64,000 nt of DNA from an uncultured Bacteroidales bacterium (GCA_900316965.1 ONEY01000001.1:186001-250000), one strand, 5' to 3'; counted from the first letter of the stretch, positions 9,112 through 18,461 are shown. A program made the numbers and translations. The notes: generated by a model not told the origin, from the sequence alone.

Positions 9112-10563
9112 ATGAAAATATTAGCCCTACTCCTCAGCTTATCGCTGTTGGTAATATCCCACGAATTCGGCCATTTCCTTTTCGCTCGTTTATTCAAAAC
9201 CAGAGTACGCCGTTTTTACCTCTTCTTCAACTGGAAATTCTCCATTCTCAAAGCAAAAAAATTTGGCGGAAAATGGCATTTCCTCTTCTTCAATGCTGAA
9301 ACACCCGAGGAATGGAAAGAAGAGAATTTAGCGCCCGAAGACCAAGACAACACATTGTGGGGAATTGGATGGATTCCTCTTGGAGGGTATTGCGACATTG
9401 CCGGCATGATTGACGAAACCAAATCGAAAGACGATCTTCCTTCTGAACCGCAGCCTTATGAATATCGTTACAAAAAAGCATGGCAAAGGCTCTGCATTAT
9501 TAGCGGTGGCGTACTTGTCAACTTCCTTTCAGCACTACTTATCTACACTTGCATCTTCGCACATTGGGGCAAAGACGAGCTGCCAATGCAAAATGCTACG
9601 TTGGGATACAACTACCATGAGCTTCTACTTGAAGAAGGCCTTCAAAACGGCGATATTATTTATAGTATCGACGGTGAAGAAATGACCAACATCGTCAAAA
9701 CACAGCATAAACTGTTGCTCGACAGCCCCAAAATCATATCAGTCAAACGCCGTGTAACCTATAATGACACACTAATAAATCCCGACTCTACTCTTTCCAT
9801 TACCAGTAGAGACTCCATTTCACTCGTCGACATCGACATGAAGTTTGACTTACTGGATAAAATTGACCCTAGCGACACCAACATGCTATTCATGGTGAGA
9901 ATGCCTTTTGTGGTAAAAGACTTCGCCCCAGGATCCCACGCTAAAAAAGGTGGAATGATGATTGGCGACAGCGTGATAAGCGTTGGAGGCACCCTTATGT
10001 CTTGCTTTGACGACATTTCGGCGGCTCTCGCCGAACACAAAGGCGAAAATGTGGAAATAGGCATTTACCGTAACGGAGCCCCCGAAAAAGTTAATATTTC
10101 GGTAGGCAACGATGGCAAAATCGGCGTATACGTTATGGATCCCCTGTCGGTATACGATTGCAACCACTATGAATACAACTTCTTCCAAGCCATACCCGTA
10201 GGCATCTCCTATGGCTGGAACCAGATGACATCCTATGTGAGGTCGCTAAAAATACTCTTCACACCCGACGGATACAAGGGTCTCGGTGGTTTTGGTACTC
10301 TTGGCGGTCTCTTCCCACAAACATGGAATTGGTATTCATTCTGGAATATCACTGCATTCCTCGCCATTATCCTCGCCTTCATGAATATCATTCCCATTCC
10401 TGGCCTAGATGGAGGTCACATCCTATTCACCTTGTGGGAGATTATCACCCGCCGCAAACCCAGCGACTCATTCCTAAACGTTGCTCAAACCATAGGCATG
10501 ATTTTGCTCTTTGCTCTGCTCATCCTAGCCAATGGCAACGATATAATAAGAATATTTAAATAG
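9112..10563 (+). CDS. rseP: Site-2 intramembrane zinc protease RseP
   Basis: 483 residues. The first membrane helix carries the zinc motif HEFGH at residues 17-21, and the C-terminal membrane part carries the third ligand motif IPGLDGGHILF. Between them is a periplasmic region with one recognisable PDZ domain (about residues 262-335, AKKGGMMIGDSVISVGG). RseP cleaves membrane-bound anti-sigma factors and leftover signal peptides within the inner membrane. The insertion between the first and second helices (residues about 60-130) is longer than in E. coli, as is usual in this phylum. The gene lies 8 bases before the LptF/G-type gene, so translation is probably coupled. Confidence 0.93.
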   Translation: MKILALLLSLSLLVISHEFGHFLFARLFKTRVRRFYLFFNWKFSILKAKKFGGKWHFLFFNAETPEEWKEENLAPEDQDNTLWGIGWIPLGGYCDIAGMIDETKSKDDLPSEPQPYEYRYKKAWQRLCIISGGVLVNFLSALLIYTCIFAHWGKDELPMQNATLGYNYHELLLEEGLQNGDIIYSIDGEEMTNIVKTQHKLLLDSPKIISVKRRVTYNDTLINPDSTLSITSRDSISLVDIDMKFDLLDKIDPSDTNMLFMVRMPFVVKDFAPGSHAKKGGMMIGDSVISVGGTLMSCFDDISAALAEHKGENVEIGIYRNGAPEKVNISVGNDGKIGVYVMDPLSVYDCNHYEYNFFQAIPVGISYGWNQMTSYVRSLKILFTPDGYKGLGGFGTLGGLFPQTWNWYSFWNITAFLAIILAFMNIIPIPGLDGGHILFTLWEIITRRKPSDSFLNVAQTIGMILLFALLILANGNDIIRIFK

Positions 10564-10571
10564 TACTTCGT

Positions 10572-11942
10572 GTGATAAAGCCCCTTAAACAGCTGAGACT
10601 ATTCTCCAACTCAAGAATAAAGAGACTCGACAGCATGGTTATTAAATCCTTTGTCGGACCTCTTGTTCTCACCTTTGTCATAGCTGTTTTTGTGCTTCTA
10701 ATGCAGTTTATTTGGAAGTATATCGACGATATCGCTGGCAAAGGCTTGTCGGTAGGAATCATCATGGAATTGCTCCTTGACGCCTCTGCCACTTTTGTGC
10801 CTATGGCGCTTCCTATCGCTGTTCTCTTTGCCTCTATTATGACTATGGGCAATATGGGAGAGCATTATGAGCTGGTGGCTATAAAAGGCGGCGGCATACC
10901 CCTTTGGCGCATAATGATACCTATGGGTGTTATTGTGGCACTGCTTACCATCCTCGCCTTTTTCTTCGCCAATTCTGTCATGCCTTCGGCGGTATTAAAA
11001 TACCGAGCCACACTATACGACATAACACGCAAAAAACCCGCGCTCAACATCAAACCTGGAGAATACTATTCTGAGATAGACGGCTTTGTGATTCGTGTCA
11101 ACGAAAAGGAGCCAAACGGCAACATCTTGCACGATATCACCATCTATGACCAGCGCAATAATGCAAGCCATCCCGACATCATTGTCGCCAAAAACGGTGT
11201 TATGCAAGTGTCTCCCGACGAGCGCTACATGCTCTTCACTCTCTACGACGGCTGCTCCTACAGCGAAAACATAGAAAGAGGCCGTACCGAGTCTCCTCTC
11301 TTCACTCGTGTCTTTTTTGATAAAAACCTTCTCTCCATCGACCTCTCCTCTTTCGCTTTCAACAAAAGCGACGAAAGTATTTTCCAAGGCGGATATCAGA
11401 TGATGAACCTAAGCCAACTGGACTCAAATGTTGTAAGATTGAAAAAATCCAACAAAGAGGAGGCAAAACGGCAATGCTCCAATTTTCTGCTAACTTCCAA
11501 AAACAAAAACAACGGAACTATGGTCGACTTGACAACAATCATGGCAACCATGGAATACAATAAGCTGAATCATCTTTATAGAGACGCTATTGCGCGAAGC
11601 GAACGCACTCGCAGCGATGCAAAACTATATGCCGAAAGCCACGATGCACAGACTATCTATATCAACCGACATTATATTGAATGGCATCGCAAATTTACGC
11701 TGAGCCTTGCATGCATTGTACTTTTCTTTGTCGGAGCTCCTTTTGGCTCCATAGTTCGCAAAGGCGGACTCGGCCTTCCTCTTGTCGCCTCGGTGATTTT
11801 CTTTGTACTTTACTATGTCATTGGAATGATAGCAGAAAAAGCCGTCCGCGAAGGAGCCATCGGCTCTTGGGGGATGTGGATATCCACATTTGTCATGCTT
11901 CCAATAGGTATAATTCTTACATATCGAGCAGTACGGTATTAA
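10572..11942 (+). CDS. LPS export permease of the LptF/LptG (YjgP/YjgQ) family
   Basis: 456 residues with the family's layout: membrane helices at about 30-50, 70-95 and 115-140, a large periplasmic beta-jellyroll (about 150-360), then three more helices at the C-terminus. LptF and LptG pull lipopolysaccharide out of the inner membrane as part of LptB2FG. The family N-terminus RIKRLDSMVIKSFVGP is present. A GTG at 10572 is chosen as start because the next ATG (10635) would cut off this conserved segment. The single gene here cannot be told to be F or G; the partner is not in the window. A strong hairpin terminator follows. Confidence 0.88.
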   Translation: MIKPLKQLRLFSNSRIKRLDSMVIKSFVGPLVLTFVIAVFVLLMQFIWKYIDDIAGKGLSVGIIMELLLDASATFVPMALPIAVLFASIMTMGNMGEHYELVAIKGGGIPLWRIMIPMGVIVALLTILAFFFANSVMPSAVLKYRATLYDITRKKPALNIKPGEYYSEIDGFVIRVNEKEPNGNILHDITIYDQRNNASHPDIIVAKNGVMQVSPDERYMLFTLYDGCSYSENIERGRTESPLFTRVFFDKNLLSIDLSSFAFNKSDESIFQGGYQMMNLSQLDSNVVRLKKSNKEEAKRQCSNFLLTSKNKNNGTMVDLTTIMATMEYNKLNHLYRDAIARSERTRSDAKLYAESHDAQTIYINRHYIEWHRKFTLSLACIVLFFVGAPFGSIVRKGGLGLPLVASVIFFVLYYVIGMIAEKAVREGAIGSWGMWISTFVMLPIGIILTYRAVRY

Positions 11943-12085
11943 TCTAATTAACCACTGTTCTTTAAAGAATAACGATCGGCTTTTTTCAAGCCGCTTATGT
12001 ATTCATTCCTCACACAATCGTAGTTTTTTATAACACATACCCCAAAAAAAGTATCTTTTTATTCCTCAAAAAAAACATCATTATG

Positions 12086-12123
12086 GAAAACTTTATACTT
12101 ATATAAAGTTTTCTTTTATTTTT
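12086..12123 (+). terminator. Terminator after the dxr-rseP-lpt operon
   Basis: A perfect 12-bp stem GAAAACTTTATA (12086-12097) with TATAAAGTTTTC (12102-12113), loop CTTA, then TTTTATTTTT. A weaker hairpin, CGGCTT/AAGCCG at 11977-11993, comes first and has no U-tract. Confidence 0.7.
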
Positions 12124-12203
12124 AACGCTATAAAAAACAATTTTTTACATTCATATACGTTTAGAAAAAATAGATAATAACCCTTACAATATATCATCAA
12201 ACA

Positions 12204-13271
12204 ATGGAAGAGTTCTTTGTATCAGGAATACAACAAGTCGGCGTTGGCTGCGTAAATTTCAGCGAAGCATGGCGTTGGTATATAGATATGTTTCAAATGG
12301 ATGTCCGTATCCTCGAGGATGACACTGTCGCTGAGCGTATGCTACCTTACACAGGCGGCAAGGCTCAAAAAAGGCATGCCTGCATAGCCGTAAACCTTCA
12401 AGGTGGCGGCGGCTTCGAGATATGGCAATATAGCGAGCGCAAACCGGTACCTGTCAACTTTAAAGTACAGGTCGGCGACTTGGGAATTTTTGCAGCAAAG
12501 ATTAAAAGCCGTGATGTTAAAGCTTTTCATGATGAACTACTGCAAAAATACAATAAAATAGGCCCCGTTGAGAATACTCCGTCGGGTATCGCTAGTTTTA
12601 TTGTTGAAGATCCATGGGGAAACTACTTCCAGGTGGTTGAAGACCCTTATGTATTTATAGATCAAAAGAATCTTAGCGGTGGTATTGTGGGAGCAATGAC
12701 AGGTTGTAGCGACATCGACCGCACAATACCTCTTTATCAAAAGGTTCTAGGATACGATACCATTGTTTACGACAAGGAGGGGCAATTCAACGACATCAGC
12801 TATATGGCTGGAGGTAATGGTAATTTCCGACGTGTGTTACTGGCTTCCAGCAAAAAACGCAAAGGTGCCTTTGTGCCTCTTTTTGGAGAAAGTACCATTG
12901 AGTTAGTACAAGTCCTTGACCGCGAGCCTCGCAAAATATACGAAGGTCGCTACTGGGGCGACCCTGGTTTCATCCAAATCTGCTTCGATGTCACCAATAT
13001 GAGGGCGCTGGAACGGCATTGTGAGGCATTAGGCTTCCCTTTTACAGTTGATAGCTGCAAAGGCAACGAACATTTCGATATGGGCGAAGCCAGCGGACAT
13101 TTCACATACGTGGAAGACCCCGACGGAACCCTTATAGAACTAGTCGAAGCACATAAACTTACCATCCTGAAACATCCCCATATTTACATCAATATGCTGA
13201 AACGCAATCGTGAAAAAGCTTTTCCTAAAATCTTTTTCAAAATGATGGCAATGAATAAAGTAAAACTATAA
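12204..13271 (+). CDS. Two-domain VOC (vicinal oxygen chelate) protein, HPPD-like, substrate unknown
   Basis: 355 residues made of two VOC modules (about 5-155 and 158-320), the architecture of 4-hydroxyphenylpyruvate dioxygenase and related enzymes. Each module shows the FxxEDPxGxxxxxVE end strand (FIVEDPWGNYFQVVED; YVEDPDGTLIELVEA). The iron-binding His residues expected at the start of the dioxygenase's C-terminal module are not obvious: that strand reads IVGAMTGCSD, and the other expected strand reads FIQICFDV; the first module begins GIQQVGV with Gln. So a dioxygenase activity is doubtful; an isomerase, epimerase or lyase using another metal is as likely. It is the first gene of the Hdr-like cluster and is probably co-transcribed, 78 bases before the next gene. 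Confidence 0.7.
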   Translation: MEEFFVSGIQQVGVGCVNFSEAWRWYIDMFQMDVRILEDDTVAERMLPYTGGKAQKRHACIAVNLQGGGGFEIWQYSERKPVPVNFKVQVGDLGIFAAKIKSRDVKAFHDELLQKYNKIGPVENTPSGIASFIVEDPWGNYFQVVEDPYVFIDQKNLSGGIVGAMTGCSDIDRTIPLYQKVLGYDTIVYDKEGQFNDISYMAGGNGNFRRVLLASSKKRKGAFVPLFGESTIELVQVLDREPRKIYEGRYWGDPGFIQICFDVTNMRALERHCEALGFPFTVDSCKGNEHFDMGEASGHFTYVEDPDGTLIELVEAHKLTILKHPHIYINMLKRNREKAFPKIFFKMMAMNKVKL

Positions 13272-13349
13272 ACTATTAATAAGTAAATCTATAGTTCTTT
13301 ATCACCATCAACCTTAGTATTGCGATTAATATTACTTAAAAAAATAATT

Positions 13350-13955
13350 GTGAACAATTTAATAGAATATCTGAAACAGGATGTCCGCACAGATGATGCA
13401 CTAAAAGCTTGCATGAACTGCGGAGTATGCACTGCCGTATGTCCTGCGGCAGAATTCTACGACTACGATCCTCGACGAATATGTGACACCGTTCAACGAG
13501 GCGACGAAGCCGAAATTGAAAATCTCTTGAAAAGCGATACAATATGGTATTGCGGACAATGCATGTCTTGCAAAACCCGCTGCCCTCGCGGCAATGTGCC
13601 TGGCGAGCTTATCAGCATACTACGTAAAGCATCACAAGAATTGGGCTATTTCACAGAAAGCGAAAAAGGCGTTCAACAGAAACAACTTATGAACTCCATT
13701 GAAAAAAATATTCTCGACATTGGATACTGTGTTCACCCCGATGTGGTCAACCCTGACTATCACCCTGAACAAGGTCCCATTTGGGAATGGTATATAGAGA
13801 ATATTGAGGATATTTCTAAAAAACTTGGTGCCAACTATCATGGTGAAGGCGCCGGAGCACTAAGAAAAATCTCGGAAGAAGACCTTAACGAGGTGCGTCG
13901 CATATTTGAAGTAACAGGAGGTATGAAACTTAGAGAAAGTGTATTAGACGCTTAA
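13350..13955 (+). CDS. HdrC-like ferredoxin protein, first copy
   Basis: About 201 residues from a GTG at 13350 (an upstream TTG at 13320 is also in frame; no Shine-Dalgarno decides). Two [4Fe-4S] motifs: Cys21/24/27/31 in CMNCGVCTAVCP and Cys68/71/74/78 in CGQCMSCKTRCP, followed by RGNVPGELISILRKASQ, the HdrC signature region. HdrC carries electrons between the flavin subunit HdrA and the catalytic HdrB subunit. The C-terminal 110 residues (helical, acidic) are longer than in methanogen HdrC and resemble the HdrC-like proteins of sulfate reducers and Bacteroidota. It sits second in the six-gene redox cluster. Confidence 0.85.
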   Translation: MNNLIEYLKQDVRTDDALKACMNCGVCTAVCPAAEFYDYDPRRICDTVQRGDEAEIENLLKSDTIWYCGQCMSCKTRCPRGNVPGELISILRKASQELGYFTESEKGVQQKQLMNSIEKNILDIGYCVHPDVVNPDYHPEQGPIWEWYIENIEDISKKLGANYHGEGAGALRKISEEDLNEVRRIFEVTGGMKLRESVLDA

Positions 13956-14001
13956 GAATTTTACCACTAGCAAAATACCTCTTCACACAGAACTAAACAG
14001 C

Positions 14002-14394
14002 ATGAACAAATTTGGTTTTTCTATTTCTCAAGGGCGTCAAATAAACTTCGACGAGATTAAAACCGACAAGGTCGATAAATTACTCGAACTGGTGCCTTCC
14101 TTTAAACTATGTATCGGCTGTGGTGGTTGCACAGCGGCTTGTACTGCCGCAGGATTCACCGATTACAACATACGTAGAATACACACTGCTTTTCAGCGTG
14201 GACAATACACCGGACTTGAAGAAAAACTGCAGAGATGTATGCTTTGCGGCAAATGTCTGCTAGTTTGTCCGAGAGGAGTCAACACTCGCTCGCTCATCGT
14301 CAACATGCGACGCATCCTTTCCAATGTTGAGCCTGTTACATGGCGACCTCAACGAGAAATCAAAGCCGAATCAAATGAAGAATCTCACAAATAA
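14002..14394 (+). CDS. HdrC-like ferredoxin protein, second copy
   Basis: 130 residues with two [4Fe-4S] motifs: Cys37/40/43/47 in CIGCGGCTAAC (the Pro that usually follows the last Cys is Thr) and Cys79/82/85/89 in CMLCGKCLLVCP, then RGVNTRSLIVNMRR. It looks like a shorter paralogue of the previous gene; alignment of their spacing (TDYNIRRI against YDYDPRRI between the two motifs) suggests duplication. The stop is two bases before the ATG of the membrane subunit, so translation is likely coupled and the two products probably work together: this ferredoxin may pass electrons to or from the membrane protein. Confidence 0.82.
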   Translation: MNKFGFSISQGRQINFDEIKTDKVDKLLELVPSFKLCIGCGGCTAACTAAGFTDYNIRRIHTAFQRGQYTGLEEKLQRCMLCGKCLLVCPRGVNTRSLIVNMRRILSNVEPVTWRPQREIKAESNEESHK

Positions 14395-14396
14395 CT

Positions 14397-16208
14397 ATGA
14401 GTAACAGTTTTTCAATATTTGTTTTGCCCTTTTGCGCCGGAGTACTTTTTCTCTTAGTCATTTCGGTGTGGAAATATTGGCGCTGGATTCGAGGTTTCAA
14501 TAAACTGCAGCGCGCCACCATACGTAAAAATATATGGACTTGGCGTTTCCTGCCTGCTATATGGGAGGCTTTCAGAGAAGGTTTACTCCATTGGCGTATT
14601 ACCAAGAAAAACATCATTCTGGGCTATATGCACCGTAGCCTGGCCTTCGGATGGTTTCTACTCATTGTCGTTGGAGCCATACAAGCCAAACTAGCCTATC
14701 CTGATGGACATCCCCTCTGGGTGGCCATATTCTACAACTATTTTGAGCCTGAATGCAACCCCGTGGTATTCCCCAAAGCCATGTTCTTTGCCAACCTCAT
14801 GGACGCCATTCTCATTTACGTGCTGAGTGGATTAACTTTGGCAATGTTCAAAAAAGTTTGGTCCCGTCCTTTGGGCATGAAACGCACAACCCGACATACC
14901 ATTATGGACCGTGTCGCTAAATTGGCATTGTGGTGCATCTTCCCCTTACGTCTGCTGTCAGAAGGCGCCACATCGGCAATTCATGGCAATGGTGGATTCA
15001 TGACGAAAGCGCTTGGCAATCTAATCAACAACATAGGACTTGCCGACCCTGCATTCGAATATAGCTGCTGGCTACTCTATAGTGTCGCTCTTGGCACATT
15101 CTTCTGCCTTATGCCTTTCTCGCGCTACATGCATATTTTTACCGAAATATTCCTTATATATTTCCGCCAACTCGGTGTACGCGACAATGACAAAAAAACA
15201 GGATACACAATGTTCGAGCTCAGCGCATGCTCTCGCTGCGGTATTTGCATCGACGGCTGTCCTATGAACAAAGAACTGGGCATTGTCAATATGCAAGGTG
15301 TGTATATGCTTCAGTCTGTTCGAAACCTGGAGCTTCAACGCAATGCCGAGTCTATAGCAGAAAACTGCCTTATGTGCGATCGCTGTGTGGCCGACTGTCC
15401 TGTCAATATTGACCTATCTATAGTACGACGACAAGTACGAATCAAAAACAAAGAAGCCTTCGACAAACAAGGCACTTACGGATACCTTCGTAATGTACAA
15501 CCATTCAATGCCATAGGCAGAATAGCTTATTTCGGTGGCTGCATGTCTCATCTCACTCCAGGTATCACCGCAGCCATGGAAACCATCTTCGATGCGGTAG
15601 GCCAAAAATACTGGTATATGGACAAAGAGGACACTATCTGCTGCGGACGCCCGCTATTGCAACAAGGATTCGAACACCAAGCTTTCGAATTGCGGCGCAA
15701 AAACACTGAAATGATTGTTAACAGCAAAGCTACTATGCTGGTCACATCATGCCCAATCTGTTATCAATCATTCAAAAAAGAGTACAAGCTGTCCATTCCT
15801 GTATTGCATCACACCGAATATATTAACATGCTGATAGAAAGCGGCAAACTGAAACTTCGCCACGACGACAAACGTGTGGTGTACCATGATCCATGCGAAC
15901 TGGGAAGGGGCTGCGGCATCTACGATCAACCCCGCAACATACTCAAATCAACAAGTACTCTTGTGAAAACCAAGGAAGAACGTGAACACAGTCTCTGCTG
16001 TGGTTTCAACCTTGGCAATCTACTCCTAGACATTGATCAGCAAACAAAGATTCGTGACGCCGCTCGCGACAACTTGCTCGCTCAAAATCCTGACACCATC
16101 GCTACAGCATGCCCAATGTGCAAAAAAGCATTCCAACGCGCCGAATCGGTGCCTGTGAAAGATATCGCCGAAATTGTGGCCGCCAACATCATGGTCGACG
16201 CCCAATAG
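14397..16208 (+). CDS. Membrane cytochrome b / Fe-S / CCG-domain oxidoreductase (ETF:menaquinone oxidoreductase-like)
   Basis: 603 residues in three parts. Residues 1-260 are membrane helices of the NarI/HdrE type, with likely haem b ligands His79 (HRSLAFGW) and His246 (PFSRYMH). Residues 278-334 hold two [4Fe-4S] motifs (Cys278/281/284/288; Cys324/327/330/334). Residues 375-600 hold two cysteine-rich CCG domains (Cys415-416 with Cys452/455; Cys534-535 with Cys572/575). The same order occurs in membrane ETF:menaquinone oxidoreductases (FadF-type) and in DsrMK/HdrED-like systems, which exchange electrons with the quinone pool. No ETF genes lie nearby; the neighbours are Hdr-like, so the soluble partner is probably the HdrABC-type set. 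Substrate not known. Confidence 0.82.
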   Translation: MSNSFSIFVLPFCAGVLFLLVISVWKYWRWIRGFNKLQRATIRKNIWTWRFLPAIWEAFREGLLHWRITKKNIILGYMHRSLAFGWFLLIVVGAIQAKLAYPDGHPLWVAIFYNYFEPECNPVVFPKAMFFANLMDAILIYVLSGLTLAMFKKVWSRPLGMKRTTRHTIMDRVAKLALWCIFPLRLLSEGATSAIHGNGGFMTKALGNLINNIGLADPAFEYSCWLLYSVALGTFFCLMPFSRYMHIFTEIFLIYFRQLGVRDNDKKTGYTMFELSACSRCGICIDGCPMNKELGIVNMQGVYMLQSVRNLELQRNAESIAENCLMCDRCVADCPVNIDLSIVRRQVRIKNKEAFDKQGTYGYLRNVQPFNAIGRIAYFGGCMSHLTPGITAAMETIFDAVGQKYWYMDKEDTICCGRPLLQQGFEHQAFELRRKNTEMIVNSKATMLVTSCPICYQSFKKEYKLSIPVLHHTEYINMLIESGKLKLRHDDKRVVYHDPCELGRGCGIYDQPRNILKSTSTLVKTKEEREHSLCCGFNLGNLLLDIDQQTKIRDAARDNLLAQNPDTIATACPMCKKAFQRAESVPVKDIAEIVAANIMVDAQ

Positions 16209-16286
16209 ATATCGCAATCTATGATAAATCAACATTATTCTTTTTATAAAAAAGACTTCATTTAAACCTTTTTACCCTTTCAATAT

Positions 16287-17345
16287 ATGCAAAAACGCTA
16301 TTGGAACGAATATCAGAAAGAGATAGCCGACGATCATTATTTTTATGAGCGAAGCTGCATACGCCAAACTTTTTTCCCTGGTTCTGAAGCGGCTTTTCTC
16401 CGAATACTGCGCGACGAGCTGGGCAAAGACATATGCGACAACCCTCATCAACACACCTGCACTGGCATTGGCTACCATAGCGATGTGGTTCCTTTGGAAA
16501 CAACTATGACCATTGTTGCGCGTCTGTTCTCTCTGATGACAGAGTGTGGCTACGAAAACTATGTACCTTCCTGCGTAACATCATTCGGTGTTTTTTCTGA
16601 AGTAATGGAGAAGTGGGAAAAGGAACCCGAACTCCTTGCCAAAACACGACAGTACCTTTGGGAGGCGACAAAGCGCGAATTCAAAGAGCCCAAAAATCTG
16701 GTTCATCCATCCGACGTAATATATAAATTTCGCTTCGACTTGAAGCCCCGGATGAAATATCAACTCATCAATCGTTTTACTGGCAAACCTCTTCGTGTTG
16801 TGGAGCATATAGGATGTCACTACGCCAAAATTTTCCCAGAACGGGGTATTGGCAAGGCCGAGTTCCCCTATGTTTTGGCGGGCATGATAGAAGCTTGGGG
16901 TGGTGAGGTTATTGACTACCCCGAAAGAAGACACTGCTGTGGCTTTGGATTCCGCCAATATCTGATACAAGAAAACCGTGGCTATTCTATTGCCAATACC
17001 AAGAAAAAATTCCAATCCATGGAACCTTACGAGCCTGATTTCATTCTCACCAACTGCCCTGGATGCAGCATGTTTCTCGACAAATGGCAGTATACCATAG
17101 CCGAGATGGAACACAAAACCTACGACAAAGAGGGGTTTGGCATTCCTGTGCTCACATACGAGGAACTGGCAGGTCTTCTGTTGGGTTATGATCCTTGGAA
17201 ACTTGGATTTCAACTTCATCAAGTACAAAGCGAACCTCTATTCAACAAAATAGGTATAGTCTATAATCCCGACGAAAAATACCAAGGCATTTCGGGTCGC
17301 CTTATCCAACGTCCCAATCGTCCTGAGTGCCTTAGACAAGAATAA
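16287..17345 (+). CDS. HdrB-like CCG-domain protein with a degenerate first domain
   Basis: 352 residues. The C-terminal CCG domain is complete: Cys177 (HIGCHYAK), Cys217-Cys218 (RRHCCGFGF) and Cys257/Cys260 (TNCPGC), enough for one HdrB-type non-cubane [4Fe-4S] cluster. In the N-terminal domain only single Cys remain where the family has pairs: Cys58 in HTCTGIG instead of CCG, and Cys96 in PSCVTSFG instead of CxxC; Cys24 may be the first ligand. So one of the two active-site clusters of HdrB is probably absent. In methanogens HdrB reduces the CoM-CoB disulfide; those cofactors are not expected here. Start at 16287; no alternative ATG close by. Confidence 0.8.
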   Translation: MQKRYWNEYQKEIADDHYFYERSCIRQTFFPGSEAAFLRILRDELGKDICDNPHQHTCTGIGYHSDVVPLETTMTIVARLFSLMTECGYENYVPSCVTSFGVFSEVMEKWEKEPELLAKTRQYLWEATKREFKEPKNLVHPSDVIYKFRFDLKPRMKYQLINRFTGKPLRVVEHIGCHYAKIFPERGIGKAEFPYVLAGMIEAWGGEVIDYPERRHCCGFGFRQYLIQENRGYSIANTKKKFQSMEPYEPDFILTNCPGCSMFLDKWQYTIAEMEHKTYDKEGFGIPVLTYEELAGLLLGYDPWKLGFQLHQVQSEPLFNKIGIVYNPDEKYQGISGRLIQRPNRPECLRQE

Positions 17346-17441
17346 AGAATCTCTTGAAAACAAAGTGATATAATATTAACAAGAAACAAGTTGCATTTTA
17401 ACCATATTCTGCAACCAAAAGCCATAAATAAAGTCAAAGCA

Positions 17442-18455
17442 ATGAAAACAATATCCATCATAGGTGCTGGTCCTGCTGGTATCGAAGCTGCTTCGGTGTT
17501 GTCCAAACAGGGTATAGCTGTCAATATTTTCGAAAAATCTTCCTCTCCTCTCAAAAATATCACCGACAAAGCTTTTTTGTTCCCAAATTTCGCTGCTGCC
17601 TCGGATATCGCGGAACTTATGAATAAAAAACTTCTTAGTCAAAACATAACCCAATATTATGATACAGAAATTATTGGATTAACACGAGAAGGCGAAAGAG
17701 GATGGAAGCTCATTGACAGCAAAAATTCTAGTCATTATGCCGACATGGTTCTTTTGGCCACAGGATATACTCCTTTCGACGCTCACCGCAAAGAGGAGCT
17801 TGGCTATGGCATTTACAATGGTGTTGTAACCTCCTTAGAGATGGAAAAAATGATTCGCTATAATCAGATTTTAAACTCGATAGGCGAAAAACCGAAACGT
17901 GTGGTTTTCTTACAATGCGTCGGCTCTCGCGATGAAAAATCTGGCAATCATTATTGTTCCAAAGTATGTTGTGTCACTGCCGTGAAACAAGCTATAGAGG
18001 TAAAACGTCAAATCCCTGATGCTGAGGTATTCATTTTCTATATGGACCTTCGTATGTGGGGGCAACATTTCGAAGAAATGTACCGCGAGTCGCAACAAGA
18101 ATATGGCGTCCGCTTCGTCCGTGGCCGCATCTCTGAGGCTTCTGGCACCTTCGACGGTAGAGTGCAAATTAAAGCTGAAGATACTCTTATGGGGCTGCCT
18201 TTAAAAATGACCACCGACCTTCTGGTTTTGATGGTGGGCATGGAAGCATCCGAAGGAACCCGCTGCCTAGCCAAAGCGGCTGGTATTTGTGGCGACTATG
18301 GCTTTGCACAATCTATTGACCCCCACATTAATGACTGCTCAACGTCTCAACCTGGCCTCTTCGTATGCGGAGCATGCAAAAGACCTATGTCGATAAACGA
18401 TGTCGTTAACGACGGACGCTCTGCGGCATTGGCTATTCTCGACAGTATTAAGTAA
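17442..18455 (+). CDS. HdrA-like FAD protein, short form
   Basis: 337 residues from the ATG at 17442 (an upstream TTG at 17391 would add 17 residues unlike the family). The FAD motif GAGPAG is at 8-13. The HdrA cluster motif is intact: Cys159 in QCVGSRD, then Cys172, Cys176 and Cys177 in YCSKVCC. The C-terminal FAD strand reads PGLFVCGACKRPMSINDVV. Full-length HdrA (about 650 residues) has extra ferredoxin domains and a thioredoxin-reductase-like insert; these are missing, so other subunits must supply Fe-S relays (two HdrC-like proteins are present). It is the last gene of the cluster; its stop is six bases from the end of the convergent spoT gene. Confidence 0.85.
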   Translation: MKTISIIGAGPAGIEAASVLSKQGIAVNIFEKSSSPLKNITDKAFLFPNFAAASDIAELMNKKLLSQNITQYYDTEIIGLTREGERGWKLIDSKNSSHYADMVLLATGYTPFDAHRKEELGYGIYNGVVTSLEMEKMIRYNQILNSIGEKPKRVVFLQCVGSRDEKSGNHYCSKVCCVTAVKQAIEVKRQIPDAEVFIFYMDLRMWGQHFEEMYRESQQEYGVRFVRGRISEASGTFDGRVQIKAEDTLMGLPLKMTTDLLVLMVGMEASEGTRCLAKAAGICGDYGFAQSIDPHINDCSTSQPGLFVCGACKRPMSINDVVNDGRSAALAILDSIK

Positions 18456-18461
18456 TCTCTA

